Assembly (NCBI GenBank): GCA_020722365.1 | Contig: DYKY01000013.1 | Span: 1-36,162, forward strand | Direction: 5' to 3' | Length of the DNA: 36,162 nucleotides | Origin: Thermoflexus sp. | GTDB lineage: Bacteria; Chloroflexota; Anaerolineae; B4-G1; SLSP01 | Shown here: positions 16,178 to 25,600 of the stretch, one piece after another | Layout: the number at the start of each line of letters is the position of its first letter | How positions within the stretch are numbered: the stretch's first letter is position 1 | Position numbers and translations under genes: made by a program | The notes under the pieces: model-generated | The model's database searches: none | What the model was told of the DNA's origin: nothing | What the model saw: the letters and a program-made list of their open reading frames with translations, nothing else

Positions 16178-17155
16178 TTCCATCGCCCCCAACACCAACG
16201 CCAGCAACGCCATGCGCATTACGACGCCGTTGAAGGCTTCCTGCCAGTAGCGGGACCAGCGGGTGATGTCCACGTCGGGCGGGATTTCGTCCATGCGCGG
16301 CAGCGAGTGCAGCAGGATCGCGTCGGACTTGGCCTTCTTCGTGAGCAGCTCGCGGGTGATCTTGTAATTGTCGGGGGTGAATCCGGCGTCGCCCTTGCGC
16401 TCGTCGCGGGCCTTGGTGTAGTCCGGCTGCATCACCGGCTCGACGAGGATCACGTCCGCGTCGGCGATGGCCTGCTCGACGTGTTCCGCTTCGCTGAAGT
16501 CCAGCGCGTACTGGCGGAAATCGGCCTTGTAGCTTTCCGGCATCTGCATGTCGGGCGAGTTGTCGAACAGCGCGTCGGCGGGCGGGGCCACAAACGTGAT
16601 CGGGCAGTCGAACTGTGTGAGTGCGTAGCCGAGTGAGTGCATGGTGCGCATCCGCATATCGCCAACCGCCAGCCAGCGCAGGCCGTCGATGCGTCCTTTC
16701 TCGCGCAGCACCGTGTAGAGGTCGGTGAGGATCTGCGTGGGGTGCTCGCCCCAGCCGTCGCCGCCGTTGATGATCGGCACGCTGGCCCACTTGGCGGCTT
16801 CGTGCGGCGCGCCCTGCTGGAAGTGACGCATCACGATCACGTCACCGTAGAACTCCAGCATTTTCACCGTGTCTTTGATGGACTCCTGGTACCAGTCGCC
16901 CGCGCGCGTCATCTTGGCGTCGGAGAAGCCGGTGACGTGCCCGCCCAGGCGGTGCATCGCGGCCTCGTGCGCCAGGCGCGTGCGCGTCGATGGCTGGTAG
17001 AACGCCGTTACCAGCGTCTTCTCGGCAAGCATATTTACATTGCGGCGCTCGCGCGCAATCGGCTCCAATTCGGCGGCAACGTCGAAGACGTGGAAGAACT
17101 CGTTCCGTTCAAACTCTTTCAAAGACAAAATGTCACGACCTATAAAACTACGCAT
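16175..17155 (-). CDS. Aspartate carbamoyltransferase paralogue with altered substrate loops
   Basis: A 326-residue protein with an overall PyrB plan: PSTRTR (55-60), NGGDGWGEHPTQ (130-141), and a C-terminal NGVVMRMALLALVLG helix. Several residues that define true aspartate carbamoyltransferase are changed. The 80s loop, normally ending KGES/T, reads AGDWYQES, so the catalytic lysine position holds tyrosine. The 230s loop, normally RVQ, reads PVMQ, so the aspartate-binding arginine is missing. HPLPR has become HSLPR. It lies in a GntR-controlled catabolic island rather than with pyrimidine genes. I infer a carbamoyltransferase for a different second substrate. AGGAGG precedes the ATG by ten bases. 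Confidence 0.85.
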   Translation of the reverse strand: MRSFIGRDILSLKEFERNEFFHVFDVAAELEPIARERRNVNMLAEKTLVTAFYQPSTRTRLAHEAAMHRLGGHVTGFSDAKMTRAGDWYQESIKDTVKMLEFYGDVIVMRHFQQGAPHEAAKWASVPIINGGDGWGEHPTQILTDLYTVLREKGRIDGLRWLAVGDMRMRTMHSLGYALTQFDCPITFVAPPADALFDNSPDMQMPESYKADFRQYALDFSEAEHVEQAIADADVILVEPVMQPDYTKARDERKGDAGFTPDNYKITRELLTKKAKSDAILLHSLPRMDEIPPDVDITRWSRYWQEAFNGVVMRMALLALVLGAME

Positions 17156-17199
17156 TGTTCAAAACCTCCTCTTGGATAATTTGATTGATCTTGAATGAA

Positions 17200-17257
17200 G
17201 TCAGGTAGTCCAATAGTCCTGTAGTCCCGCAATCAGGCGACTACAAGACTACCTGAC
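17200..17257. repeat. Stop-anchored inverted TAGTC array after gntR
   Basis: The TAG stop of the regulator gene lies in the arm GTCAGGTAGTC (17200-17210 inverse to 17247-17257, 11 bp perfect). TAGTCTTG and TAGTCGCC units fill the first side and GACTACAG, GACTATTG units the other. The hairpin lies between the regulator and the pyrB-like gene and leaves the latter's ribosome binding site free. Confidence 0.9.
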
Positions 17258-17998
17258 CACTTTCCGCATCACGTGAAACTTGAAATGGCCCGGTACAAAA
17301 TAGCTGACCGAGTAATCCACGACTTTTTCATCGTAGCTGTACAATTGCGCGGTCAACTTCAGCAAGGCAGAACCGGTGGGGATGTCCAGGCGCGCCGCGC
17401 AGTGTGGATCGGCTGCCTCGGCGATGATGTCGGTCCGCGAGGTGGACAACATCAGGTCGTTGCGTTGCAGCAACAAATCGAGCACCGACCCGCCAAAATC
17501 GTCGCCGATGGCCTCTTTGCGCAAGTACGCCAGTGGAACGACGTCACGCAGATCGGCGACCGGCGTGCCTTCCACGGTGATGACGCGATCCACGGTTAGG
17601 ACTTCGATTGGATTGGTGCCGGCGAGGTCCAATCTGGTCATTTCCTCAGGTGTTGCCAGGCGCTCGTCAATCTCAAGATGGTCTACTTTGGTTGCCAGAG
17701 CAAAACGTTTGGCCATCCGCTCCAGACTTTCGAGGACTTCGAGGCCGGTTTCGAGGACGGGGATCCGGGAGGCGACGAACGTGCCGACCCCTTGCCGCCG
17801 CACGAGGATGCCGCGTTCAACAAACGTACGCAGCGCCTCGCGCAGTGTGGCGCGCGAAACTCCAAGATGTTTCGCCAACGCGGGTTCGGTCGGCAACCGA
17901 TCGCCCGGTTCCATCTGCTCGATCATGCCGGCGATGGCCTCTTCGACCTGTGCGTAAGGGAGCCGGATATTCAGTGCTGTGGGTTCGGGTACTGTCAT
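17249..17998 (-). CDS. GntR-family transcriptional regulator, HutC/UTRA subfamily
   Basis: A 249-residue repressor-type regulator. Residues 10-75 form the winged helix (LPTEPALAKHLGVSRATLRE, then the wing RRQGVGTFVA). Residues 95-245 match the UTRA ligand domain, with RVITVEGTPVADLRDVVPLAYL and a final SVSYFVPGHFKFHV strand. UTRA proteins sense sugars, histidine-pathway compounds or other small metabolites. As the first gene of the minus-strand island it most likely controls the carbamoyltransferase, carbamate kinase and threonine synthase genes and itself. A palindrome just upstream is the likely operator. GAGG precedes the ATG. The ligand cannot be read from the sequence; a ureido or purine product is a reasonable guess. 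Confidence 0.92.
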   Translation of the reverse strand: MTVPEPTALNIRLPYAQVEEAIAGMIEQMEPGDRLPTEPALAKHLGVSRATLREALRTFVERGILVRRQGVGTFVASRIPVLETGLEVLESLERMAKRFALATKVDHLEIDERLATPEEMTRLDLAGTNPIEVLTVDRVITVEGTPVADLRDVVPLAYLRKEAIGDDFGGSVLDLLLQRNDLMLSTSRTDIIAEAADPHCAARLDIPTGSALLKLTAQLYSYDEKVVDYSVSYFVPGHFKFHVMRKVVR

Positions 17999-18015
17999 AC
18001 AAAACCTCGGATTTC

Positions 18016-18037
18016 ATTATATGTCAGTTGTCTGACA
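18016..18037 (-). promoter_or_regulatory. Promoter -10 and palindromic operator of the GntR regulator
   Basis: On the minus strand a perfect TATAAT (18016-18021) is directly preceded by TGTCAGTTGTCTGACA (18022-18037). This has 6-bp arms around a 4-bp centre and also contains a second, overlapping palindrome TTGTCTGACAA. No good -35 element is visible at the 16-nt spacing used by other promoters here. A repressor bound to this site would cover the -10/-35 spacer, the typical arrangement for autoregulated GntR/UTRA proteins. Confidence 0.6.
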
Positions 18038-18179
18038 ATTATCCAGGATGATTTTCATATTCATGGGTGATTATTGTCATATACAGGGCAAGACATATTT
18101 GCATCTCTTTCCCTTCGTGGTACAACAACCTATACGTAATGTCTAACGAAAGAGGTACCTATTCAGGCCCGTAGGTCAA

Positions 18180-18289
18180 CCACGAATTCAACCACGGATG
18201 GAGATCGAATAAACGAATGGATACCTGGCTAACGCGCGCTTTTGGTTTAGCCCGGACCTGAATTCGTTTATTCGTTTCCTGATTCGTGG
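18180..18289. repeat. 110-bp multi-arm palindrome in the divergent region
   Basis: Nested inverted repeats: CCACGAAT (18180-18187) with ATTCGTGG (18282-18289), CGAATAAACGAAT (18206-18218) with its exact inverse (18262-18274), and an inner GGCTAA/TTAGCC. It lies in the 334-bp gap between the divergent regulator and glycosyltransferase genes. The repeated CGAAT core and 8-nt spacing resemble the arrays at 3-138 and 6755-6893. It is not next to a stop codon. Apart from this and the regulator promoter I see nothing else in the gap. Confidence 0.85.
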
Positions 18290-18332
18290 TCGGCAAGCCC
18301 TACACCTGCATAGTTACCGAAAGGATACACGC

Positions 18333-19298
18333 GTGAAAGAACCCGTTACTGCGCCAGAATTAGCTCTGTCCGTCGTTTTGCCGGTGTACAATGAATCCGG
18401 CAATCTCGAAACGTTCATCCCGGAACTCTCCGGCGTGCTGCGCGGCCTGGGTCGCTCCTACGAGATCATCGCTGTGGACGACGGCAGCACCGATGCGAGC
18501 GTGGCGACGCTGCGACGCCTGAAGGAACAAGAGCCGCGCCTGCGTATCATTCGCTTCCGGCGCAATTTTGGGCAGACCGCTGCCTTCACCGCCGGATTCG
18601 ATCTTTCACGCGGCGAGGTCGTCATCACGATGGATGCCGACGGGCAAAACGACCCCGCCGACATCCCCAGGCTCCTCAAAATCATGGAAGAGGGCGAGTA
18701 CGACATCGTCAGCGGATGGCGGCAGGAGCGCAAGGAGCCGTTTCTCTCGCGCCGCCTGCCCTCGATGATCGCCAACCGCATCATCGGCCACTCGACCGGC
18801 GTGGTGCTGCACGACTACGGCTGCTCGCTCAAGGTCTACCACTGGCAAGTCGCCAAGAACGTCAAGCTCTACGGCGAACTGCACCGCTTCATCCCCGCGC
18901 TGGCCTCGGAGATGGGTGTGCGCGTCACCGAAGCGCCGGTGAACGACCGCCCGCGCCGCTATGGCAAATCGAAGTACAACCTCAGCAAAACCGTGCGCGT
19001 GATTCTGGATTTGCTCACGATCACTTTCTTACTGAATTACGTGGCCCGTCCGATGCAGTTCTTCGGGCTGGCAGGGCTTGCCAGCGGAAGCGTGGGGTTC
19101 GCGCTGGGCCTCTACCTCACACTCCTCAAACTGCTCACCGGGGTGGACATCGGCGACCGGCCATTGCTACTGCTGGCAATCCTCTTGATCATCCTGGGCG
19201 TGTTGTTCGTGATGATGGGCCTGCTCGGCGAACTGTTGTCGCGCACCTACTTCGAAGTGCAGGGCAAGACGATCTATATGATCCGCGCCGAGGAGTAG
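18333..19298 (+). CDS. GT2 family glycosyltransferase (polyprenol-phosphate type)
   Basis: A 321-residue membrane glycosyltransferase of the same group as the one at 6871-7821. The catalytic domain has SVVLPVYNESGNL, VDDGSTDAS, RRNFGQTAAFTAGFD and the metal-binding MDADGQNDP. A DRPRRYGKSKYNLSKT stretch precedes two C-terminal hydrophobic segments (about 232-300). Its product would be a lipid-linked sugar in the cytoplasmic membrane. The GT39-like enzyme encoded immediately downstream uses lipid-linked sugars, so the two probably act in sequence. Start is GTG with AAGGA seven bases upstream. Confidence 0.93.
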   Translation: MKEPVTAPELALSVVLPVYNESGNLETFIPELSGVLRGLGRSYEIIAVDDGSTDASVATLRRLKEQEPRLRIIRFRRNFGQTAAFTAGFDLSRGEVVITMDADGQNDPADIPRLLKIMEEGEYDIVSGWRQERKEPFLSRRLPSMIANRIIGHSTGVVLHDYGCSLKVYHWQVAKNVKLYGELHRFIPALASEMGVRVTEAPVNDRPRRYGKSKYNLSKTVRVILDLLTITFLLNYVARPMQFFGLAGLASGSVGFALGLYLTLLKLLTGVDIGDRPLLLLAILLIILGVLFVMMGLLGELLSRTYFEVQGKTIYMIRAEE

Positions 19299-19326
19299 CG
19301 CGCGGCGATAACGGCAAAGGTTGCGT

Positions 19327-22300
19327 ATGTCCTCACAGGGTGCCGGAGCGCGATTTGGAAATCGCGGCTACACGCAAACGGTTGTGCGCTTGGCGGCAAT
19401 TTTCGCGCTGGCGTTGCTGGTGCGCCTTGCGCCGCTCAACCGCTACGTGACCCCCGACGAGCCAATCTGGGTGCAGCGCAGTGTGGCCTTCGCCGACGCT
19501 GTCGCAGCGCGCGACCGGGCCGCGATCCCCCAAACCGGACACCCCGGCCTAACGACGATGGCGCTTGGCGCGCTCGGCGTCCGCGTGACGACGTGGTTGC
19601 ACCCGGCGGAAGCGGCCTTACACCTCGCGTGGATTCGCAACATTGCCTGGCTCGCCCCGGAAAACGACGCCGCCTTTGCGCATCTGGCGTTCTTCCTGCC
19701 CGCCGCGCGGCTGCTGGTGACGGTGATCACGGCGGCAGGCGTGGCGCTCGTCTATAGTGTCGGACGCCAACGCCTCGGTGAGCGGGCCGCCCGCTGGTTG
19801 GCGTGCTTCCTCGCGCTCGATCCGTTCTTCGGCGGCCTCTCCGGCCTGCTCCACACCGACGCACTGCAAGCCACGTTCATCCTGCTCGCTGTGCTGCTTA
19901 TCCTGCCCTCGCGTCGTCCCCAGCGTAGTAATGACTTTAGTCGTCCCCCAACCACTAAAGTGATCACTACACGTGTAATTCCCGATTTGTTAAACCTGGC
20001 GCTTTCAGCGTTGTGTCTGGCGCTGGCCGGGATGACGAAAACGCTGGGCCTGCTCGTTGCGCCGGGCGTGGCGCTGGCGGTGCTGCTCCTGCCGCGCGAA
20101 CCGTGGACGCGGCGCGTAGCGCGCGTCGCCGCGCTGACCGTCCTGACGACGGCGCTGTACCTGTTGCTCTACCCGCCCTTCTGGGCCGACCCGCGTGCAG
20201 CAGTGCACACGCTGATCGATGCGGCGACCTATCACGAGGGCATCGGCCTGCGCAACGTCTTCTTCGCCGGGCAGATCACCGCCGACCCCGGGCCGTTGTT
20301 CTACCCTGCCGTGCTGCTCTTTCGGCTCACGCCGCCGGTGTTGATCGGACTGGCGTTGGCAGTGTACGACGGCATCAAAGTACGCCATTGGCAGCAGGTG
20401 GGCACATCATCAGGATGGTTTGCCCTCCCGACGCTCGTCTACCTTGCTGCCATCACCCTCGCCACGAAGAAATTCGACCGCTACGCGCTCTCGGCGATGG
20501 TGTTGCTGTCCGGCGTTACCGCGCTGGCGTGGGCGCGCCGTTCCACGCGTTGGCGGTGGGCGCTGCTGGCGGCGCTCCTGCTGCCGTGGGCGTTGGTCGC
20601 GCCCTTGCCGCTCTACTACGCCGATCCACTCGTGGGCGGGCCATGGCTGGCGCGAGAGATCGTCCCGTTGGGCTGGGGAGAGAGTGACGGAATCGCGGCG
20701 ACGGTGCTTGCCCGACAATGGCCCGACCCGGCGACGAAGACGTTACTGACGGGCAACGTGCCCGGCGCGGCATCCTATTTCCCCGGCGTGACGCGGCGCA
20801 TACAGGCCTTCACGCGGGCGGCGCTGCTGCCGTGTGGTGATGCGCTCATCACAGCCGACGCCGGCGAAGCGCAACCCGGTTACGCCGTCGCCAAGACGCT
20901 GCGCCTGGCAGGCCTCCCCCTGGCGACGCTGTACACGCAGACGCAGACCTTCCCGCCAGACCTACCGCTCGTGCTGCCCGGCCCGCTGCCCGGCGCGCCC
21001 GCCGACGCCGTCGCGCCTTCTGCCGACGCCGCGACGCTCCGCGCGTGGCTGGCTGCGCGCTTTGCCCCTGGCGACGCCTTTCTCTGGGTTCACGCGCCGG
21101 AGTGCTATCCCCTGAGCGAAGCCCAACTCACGGCGCTCCTGGACGCCGCGCAATGCGAACCGGCAGACGATGTCGCCGGGCTGCTGACGGAACGCTGCGT
21201 GCTGCCCACAGCAATGGCCGACGTCGCGCCGTTCCGCGCGCGCTTCGCCGGGATGCTGGATCTGGTCGCGGCGGCGTGGACGCCCACCGTGCAAGCTACG
21301 GATGCGTTAGCCATAAAGGTGCGCTGGCAGGCGCAGGCTCCACTCGATGCATACAGCATCTATCTGACACTGCGCGACCCTGAAAGTGACATCGTGTATG
21401 CGGAAGGCGGCGACATTCTGGTGGACGACCGCGCGTGGCGCACGCCAACGTGGGAACCCGGCGCGTTCGTCGATGGAACGGCCTACATCCCCATCGACCT
21501 CACGCTGCCGCCGGGCGTCTACACGCTGACGGTGAGTCTCTCCGGCAGCAGCGGGCGGGTGGGAGCGAATCTGCCCGATGGGACGTTCGGCGGGACGCGC
21601 CTGGAGGTGGGGCAGGTGGAAGTGGTCGCGCCGCGCTATCCGGCGACGGCGTTGCCGGGGATCACGCCACTCAGCACGCCGGTGGATGATTTTGCGGGAT
21701 TGCGCTTGCTCGGCGTTGGGACGCTTCCGGTGGACGTGTGGGCCGGGGATCGGTTGCCCTTCCGCCTGGCGTGGGAACGTCTGCCCGGCGAGCCGCCAGC
21801 TACGTTACATTGGTCACTCACGTGTGCGGACAACGTCAGCGCCGAGGGCGACCTGCCGTTAGCGCCTTCCGTTCCGGCGACGTGGCGCGAGGGACATCGC
21901 TACATCGCGCAGTACGCGCCGCGCACCGATCCACTGCTGTCGGAAGGCGCTTGTACGCTCACGGTGAGTCCTGTACCGGGGGAGGACATTGTCTTAGGCG
22001 AGGTGCTGCTGCGCCAACGCGCGCGACGTTTTGCGCTTCCGCAACAGCCACAAATAGCCCTGGACGTGATGGTGGGCGATTTCGCCCGTCTGGTCGGGAT
22101 CGACGTCAGCCACAGCACGCTTGCGCCCGGCGAGACCTTTGAGGTGACGCTGTACACGCAGGTTACTGGGACCGCCGACCGCGACTACACCGCGTTCGTT
22201 CATCTCGTGGGGCCGGACGGACGAAGCTGGGCGCAGTCCGACAGTTGGCCGGAGCGGGGCGCTGCGCCGACGACGTCGTGGGTGGCAGGGCAAAGCATCG

Positions 22301-22470
22301 TCGATACGCACAAGCTTACCTTATCGGCTGACGCGCCTGTTGGGACACACACCGTCTTCGTGGGCCTGTACGACGCAGAGCGCGGGCCGCGCGTCCCCCT
22401 CTACGACGCAACCGGCGCGCCAATCCCCGATGGGCGCGCGCCGGTTCAAATGCTTGTTGTTAGCGATTAG
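19327..22470 (+). CDS. Large GT39/ArnT-like membrane glycosyltransferase with C-terminal beta-rich domain
   Basis: A 1047-residue protein. The N-terminal half (about 20-500) has many hydrophobic helices and the luminal VTPDEPIWVQRS motif, where the acidic pair matches the catalytic site of PMT/ArnT-like transferases, then GHPGLTTM. Such enzymes move a sugar from a polyprenyl phosphate to a protein or lipid outside the membrane. The C-terminal 400 residues are beta-rich and soluble, with two similar segments ending in PPGVYTLTVSLSGSSG and APVGTHTVFVGLYDAERG, a layout I recall in Chloroflexota proteins. ATG at 19327 has AAAGG seven bases upstream and follows the GT2 gene by 28 bp. A 46-nt hairpin repeat is inserted in frame after the fifth or so helix (see 19925-19970). 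Confidence 0.85.
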   Translation: MSSQGAGARFGNRGYTQTVVRLAAIFALALLVRLAPLNRYVTPDEPIWVQRSVAFADAVAARDRAAIPQTGHPGLTTMALGALGVRVTTWLHPAEAALHLAWIRNIAWLAPENDAAFAHLAFFLPAARLLVTVITAAGVALVYSVGRQRLGERAARWLACFLALDPFFGGLSGLLHTDALQATFILLAVLLILPSRRPQRSNDFSRPPTTKVITTRVIPDLLNLALSALCLALAGMTKTLGLLVAPGVALAVLLLPREPWTRRVARVAALTVLTTALYLLLYPPFWADPRAAVHTLIDAATYHEGIGLRNVFFAGQITADPGPLFYPAVLLFRLTPPVLIGLALAVYDGIKVRHWQQVGTSSGWFALPTLVYLAAITLATKKFDRYALSAMVLLSGVTALAWARRSTRWRWALLAALLLPWALVAPLPLYYADPLVGGPWLAREIVPLGWGESDGIAATVLARQWPDPATKTLLTGNVPGAASYFPGVTRRIQAFTRAALLPCGDALITADAGEAQPGYAVAKTLRLAGLPLATLYTQTQTFPPDLPLVLPGPLPGAPADAVAPSADAATLRAWLAARFAPGDAFLWVHAPECYPLSEAQLTALLDAAQCEPADDVAGLLTERCVLPTAMADVAPFRARFAGMLDLVAAAWTPTVQATDALAIKVRWQAQAPLDAYSIYLTLRDPESDIVYAEGGDILVDDRAWRTPTWEPGAFVDGTAYIPIDLTLPPGVYTLTVSLSGSSGRVGANLPDGTFGGTRLEVGQVEVVAPRYPATALPGITPLSTPVDDFAGLRLLGVGTLPVDVWAGDRLPFRLAWERLPGEPPATLHWSLTCADNVSAEGDLPLAPSVPATWREGHRYIAQYAPRTDPLLSEGACTLTVSPVPGEDIVLGEVLLRQRARRFALPQQPQIALDVMVGDFARLVGIDVSHSTLAPGETFEVTLYTQVTGTADRDYTAFVHLVGPDGRSWAQSDSWPERGAAPTTSWVAGQSIVDTHKLTLSADAPVGTHTVFVGLYDAERGPRVPLYDATGAPIPDGRAPVQMLVVSD
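19925..19970. repeat. Hairpin repeat inserted in frame in the GT39-like gene
   Basis: GTAGT-4nt-ACTTTAGT (19925-19941) is followed, after a 12-nt C-rich loop, by ACTAAAGT-4nt-ACTAC (19954-19970). The 17-nt arms pair with only two mismatches. The surrounding gene is GC-rich, so this AT-richer palindrome stands out. It encodes NDFSRPPTTKVITTRV, a polar stretch between two membrane helices, and keeps the frame. I have an impression of similar ACTTTAGT hairpins in other environmental genomes but cannot confirm it. Confidence 0.8.
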
Positions 22471-22613
22471 CTTTCAGCCGTCAGCTTTCAGCTTTCGTTG
22501 TCACAAACCACGACAACGCTATGTTTTGTTCTCTAAGCAAAGCAGAAACACCTTGGGTAGTTTGGCTGACTGCTGAAAGCTGATAGCTGATAGCTGATAG
22601 CTGATCGCTACCA
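22468..22613. repeat. Shared array between convergent GT39-like and CHAT genes
   Basis: The TAG stop of the plus-strand gene starts TAGCTTTCAGC, TCAGCTTTC, AGCTTTC units (22468-22495). At the far side, GCTGACTGCTGAAAGCTGA followed by three TAGCTGA copies (22564-22607) forms the inverse and ends against the stop codon of the minus-strand gene. The two halves can pair across about 65 nt of unrelated sequence, so the element could act as a bidirectional terminator. Confidence 0.88.
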
Positions 22614-25600
22614 TCATTGCTGGGCCATACGCCGGGCCTGGGCATAGCTGGCAGCGGCTTTCTCTGCGTCACCCTGCTGCTCGTAGAGCTTCCCCAACGT
22701 TTGCAGCAGGGTTGCAGCCTTCTGGGGATTGACGCGATAGCACATCTCAACCGCTTTGAGTGAGGCTTCAATGGCCTCATTCAGCCGCCCACTGTCGCGG
22801 TATACGGCGCTCATCTCCCGCAGCGCATCGACCGCCATCACCTCGTCTCCCATCGTATGGGCGATATCGAAACTTTGTTGCCAACAGTCGAGGGCGCTGT
22901 CGAGATGGTTGATGTGCTTGAGGGCCAGCGCTTGCTCATGGAGCGCCGCCGCAGCGCCAGGAAGATTGCCAAGCTTGCGCTGTAATTGGGTTGTCGCCTG
23001 GCTGCACGCCAGGGCGCGCTGGTAATCGCCCAACTGGCGATGGATGGTGGCGAGTTGGTGCAAGCACGCGCTTTGCCCGTTTTCGTCCCCGATCTCCCGC
23101 ATGATCCGCAGCGCGGCCTCATACGTCTCAATCGCCTGGCGATGGTTGCTCAACTGCTGGTGCGCGCGGGCGATACGGCGCAGGATGTGGGCCATTTGTT
23201 CCCTGGCTCCCTGTGCGGCAAACATCTGGTAGACTTCCTCGTACACTTTCAACGCTTCGTTGAGATGGCCGCGATCCAGGTACAATGTCGCCAGATCGTC
23301 CATGCTAGGAGCGCGCTCCGGCCCGGCAGTCACGGCGATGCTGCGCTGCAACAACGCCTCGGACAGGTCGTGCTGTCCCCAACGGTTGAGCACCGGCACG
23401 ATGGTGCGGATGACGTGGGCAGCAGCTTCGGCATCTCCAGCTTTGAAAAGATGGTACTGCCAGGCCAGGGCCTCATCCATGGTGCGCCGGGCCTGTTCGG
23501 GATCCTGCGTTTGTCGCAACCACATGCCGAGAATGCCATTGCTATCGCGGGCCAGCCACGCGACGCGCTCCGGGGGCCAGGCATCCATGGTGCGCGCGAC
23601 GACGCGACGGCGCGCTTCATCCATGAAGGGGGTGGCATAATAGGCTGCTACACGCGCGTGCAAGGCCGCGCGCTCTTCGTCTTCCTGTACACGATCCAGA
23701 ATATGGCGGCGCACAATGGGGTGGAAGGTATACATCCGTTTGCCCTGCTCGATGTGATGTACCTGCAGAAGGGCCAGATTTTCCCAACGTTCGGGCAAGG
23801 GGGTGGCGTATTTCTCCGTGATACGCGTCAATTTGGTGAGCAACTCAGTACCAAAGGCGCCCTCGAACACCGTGAGGGCCGTCAATGCGTTATCCTCGCC
23901 GGGATCGAGACGATGCACAATCTTATCCAGAAAGTAGTCTTGCCATGCGTCGGTGGCCTGTGGCGGCACGGGTGGCTGATCGAACAGCGTCTGCAATTCA
24001 TAGCCGGCGGCGAGCCACCCATCGAGAAGGCGCAGCGTCTGGGGGTGCCCGCCCACGAGCCGGTAAGCGTCCAACTTGGCAGCTAACGACGCCTGGCCGA
24101 TGTGTGGCAGCGCATCCATCAGCAGCACGGCGTATCGCTGGGTCAGCGGGGCGAGGTGAATCTCGCGCTTATAGTCGATGGGCAACGCGGCGACATCGGC
24201 CCAACGTTGCTGTGCGGTGCACAGGTATGTGATGGACGCACGGGTGAACAAAAGCCCGCGCATGACCGCCGCCAGCGTCTTGTCGGCAATGACGCCGGGC
24301 GCTGCGGTGGGGTCGGTAGAGGGGGCGGCAAACCAGGCATCCAGACTGTCAAAAACGAGGATGTGGGGATAGGCGCTTAACGACTGAGCTGCCAGGTGCG
24401 CCCGTTCGGCGGGATCGCGGCGTTTGTCGAGCAGCAGCGTCGCTGCCTCTGGGTGTTGCCGTTTGTGCCAGAAGTCGGCGATCTTCCCTAACGCGGCGAC
24501 CGGCTCAAGCAATTCCCGGCAGTTGATGACCAACACATCCTCAGCGCCGATGCCGGAATCGCTGATGCTCTGGGCAACCAGGGTGCTCTTCCCGCTGCCG
24601 GAACTTCCCCAGATGTACAGGGCGCGACCGGTACCCCTGACGCCATCCTGATACGCACTGCGTAGCGTGTGCAGGGCCTGTTGGCGATCCACAAAACGGT
24701 GCGGAAGCGTCAAACCGGCGACATTGCGCACGAGCGGCGCTGCCGGAGCCGCGCTCGTAGCCTCGGCTGCCTCTTCCACCAAATCGTGGTCTACCAACTG
24801 CATGGTGTGCGCGCGCAGGTAGAGCGCCGGGACGCCCCAATCGAAGCGACGGCGCTCGGCGGGGCGGTCAACATCAAGCTGATTGAGCGCCAGCCGCGCC
24901 TGGTAGAGGCTTTCGATGGGCCGCTGGCCGGCGGCCAGATGACCGTAGAAGGTGTGCGTCAGTTCGATGGCCGAATCGTCGGTGAGGCTGGTGGGTACGG
25001 TGAGCACGGCCGGCGCGCCGAATTGCAACAGGCCGGTGGCGACGTTGTCGAAGGCGTCCAATACACCGATTTGTGCGCTCTGGCACGCTGAAATCACCCA
25101 CAGGCACGGGGACGCACTGTCCAGGATGGACCTGAGGTGCAGCGCCTCGAGCAAGTCGGTCTCGCCGGTGGGCTTTTCGAAGCAGAGGAAACCACGCTGT
25201 TGTTTGTGGCTGTAGGCGCCGTGGCCGATATAGTGGATTACGTGCCAGTGACCGGCCCCGTGCTGTTGGCGGCTGCAGGCGTTTTGCAACGCGGGCAGCG
25301 TTGCTTCGTCGAGCACATCCATCACCAGATTTCCCGCGCGGATGTGACCTTCGAGCGCGTCCTGCATCACGGTCAGCTCGCGTTCCACGTCCAGAGCCTT
25401 TTGGTCGTCAGGCGCAGCGATGACAAACAACACGCGCAACGGCGGCCGTGTTGCGCGTGGGGAGAGTTCGATCAGGTCTTCTGGCAGACGGCTGAGGTGC
25501 ATTTCACCGTCCAGACAGACGAATTTCTCGCCGTCATGAAGGTATTCCCACGGCAAGCGCCACAGCGATGCCACGTCAGGATGAAGCGACAGAACGAGGT

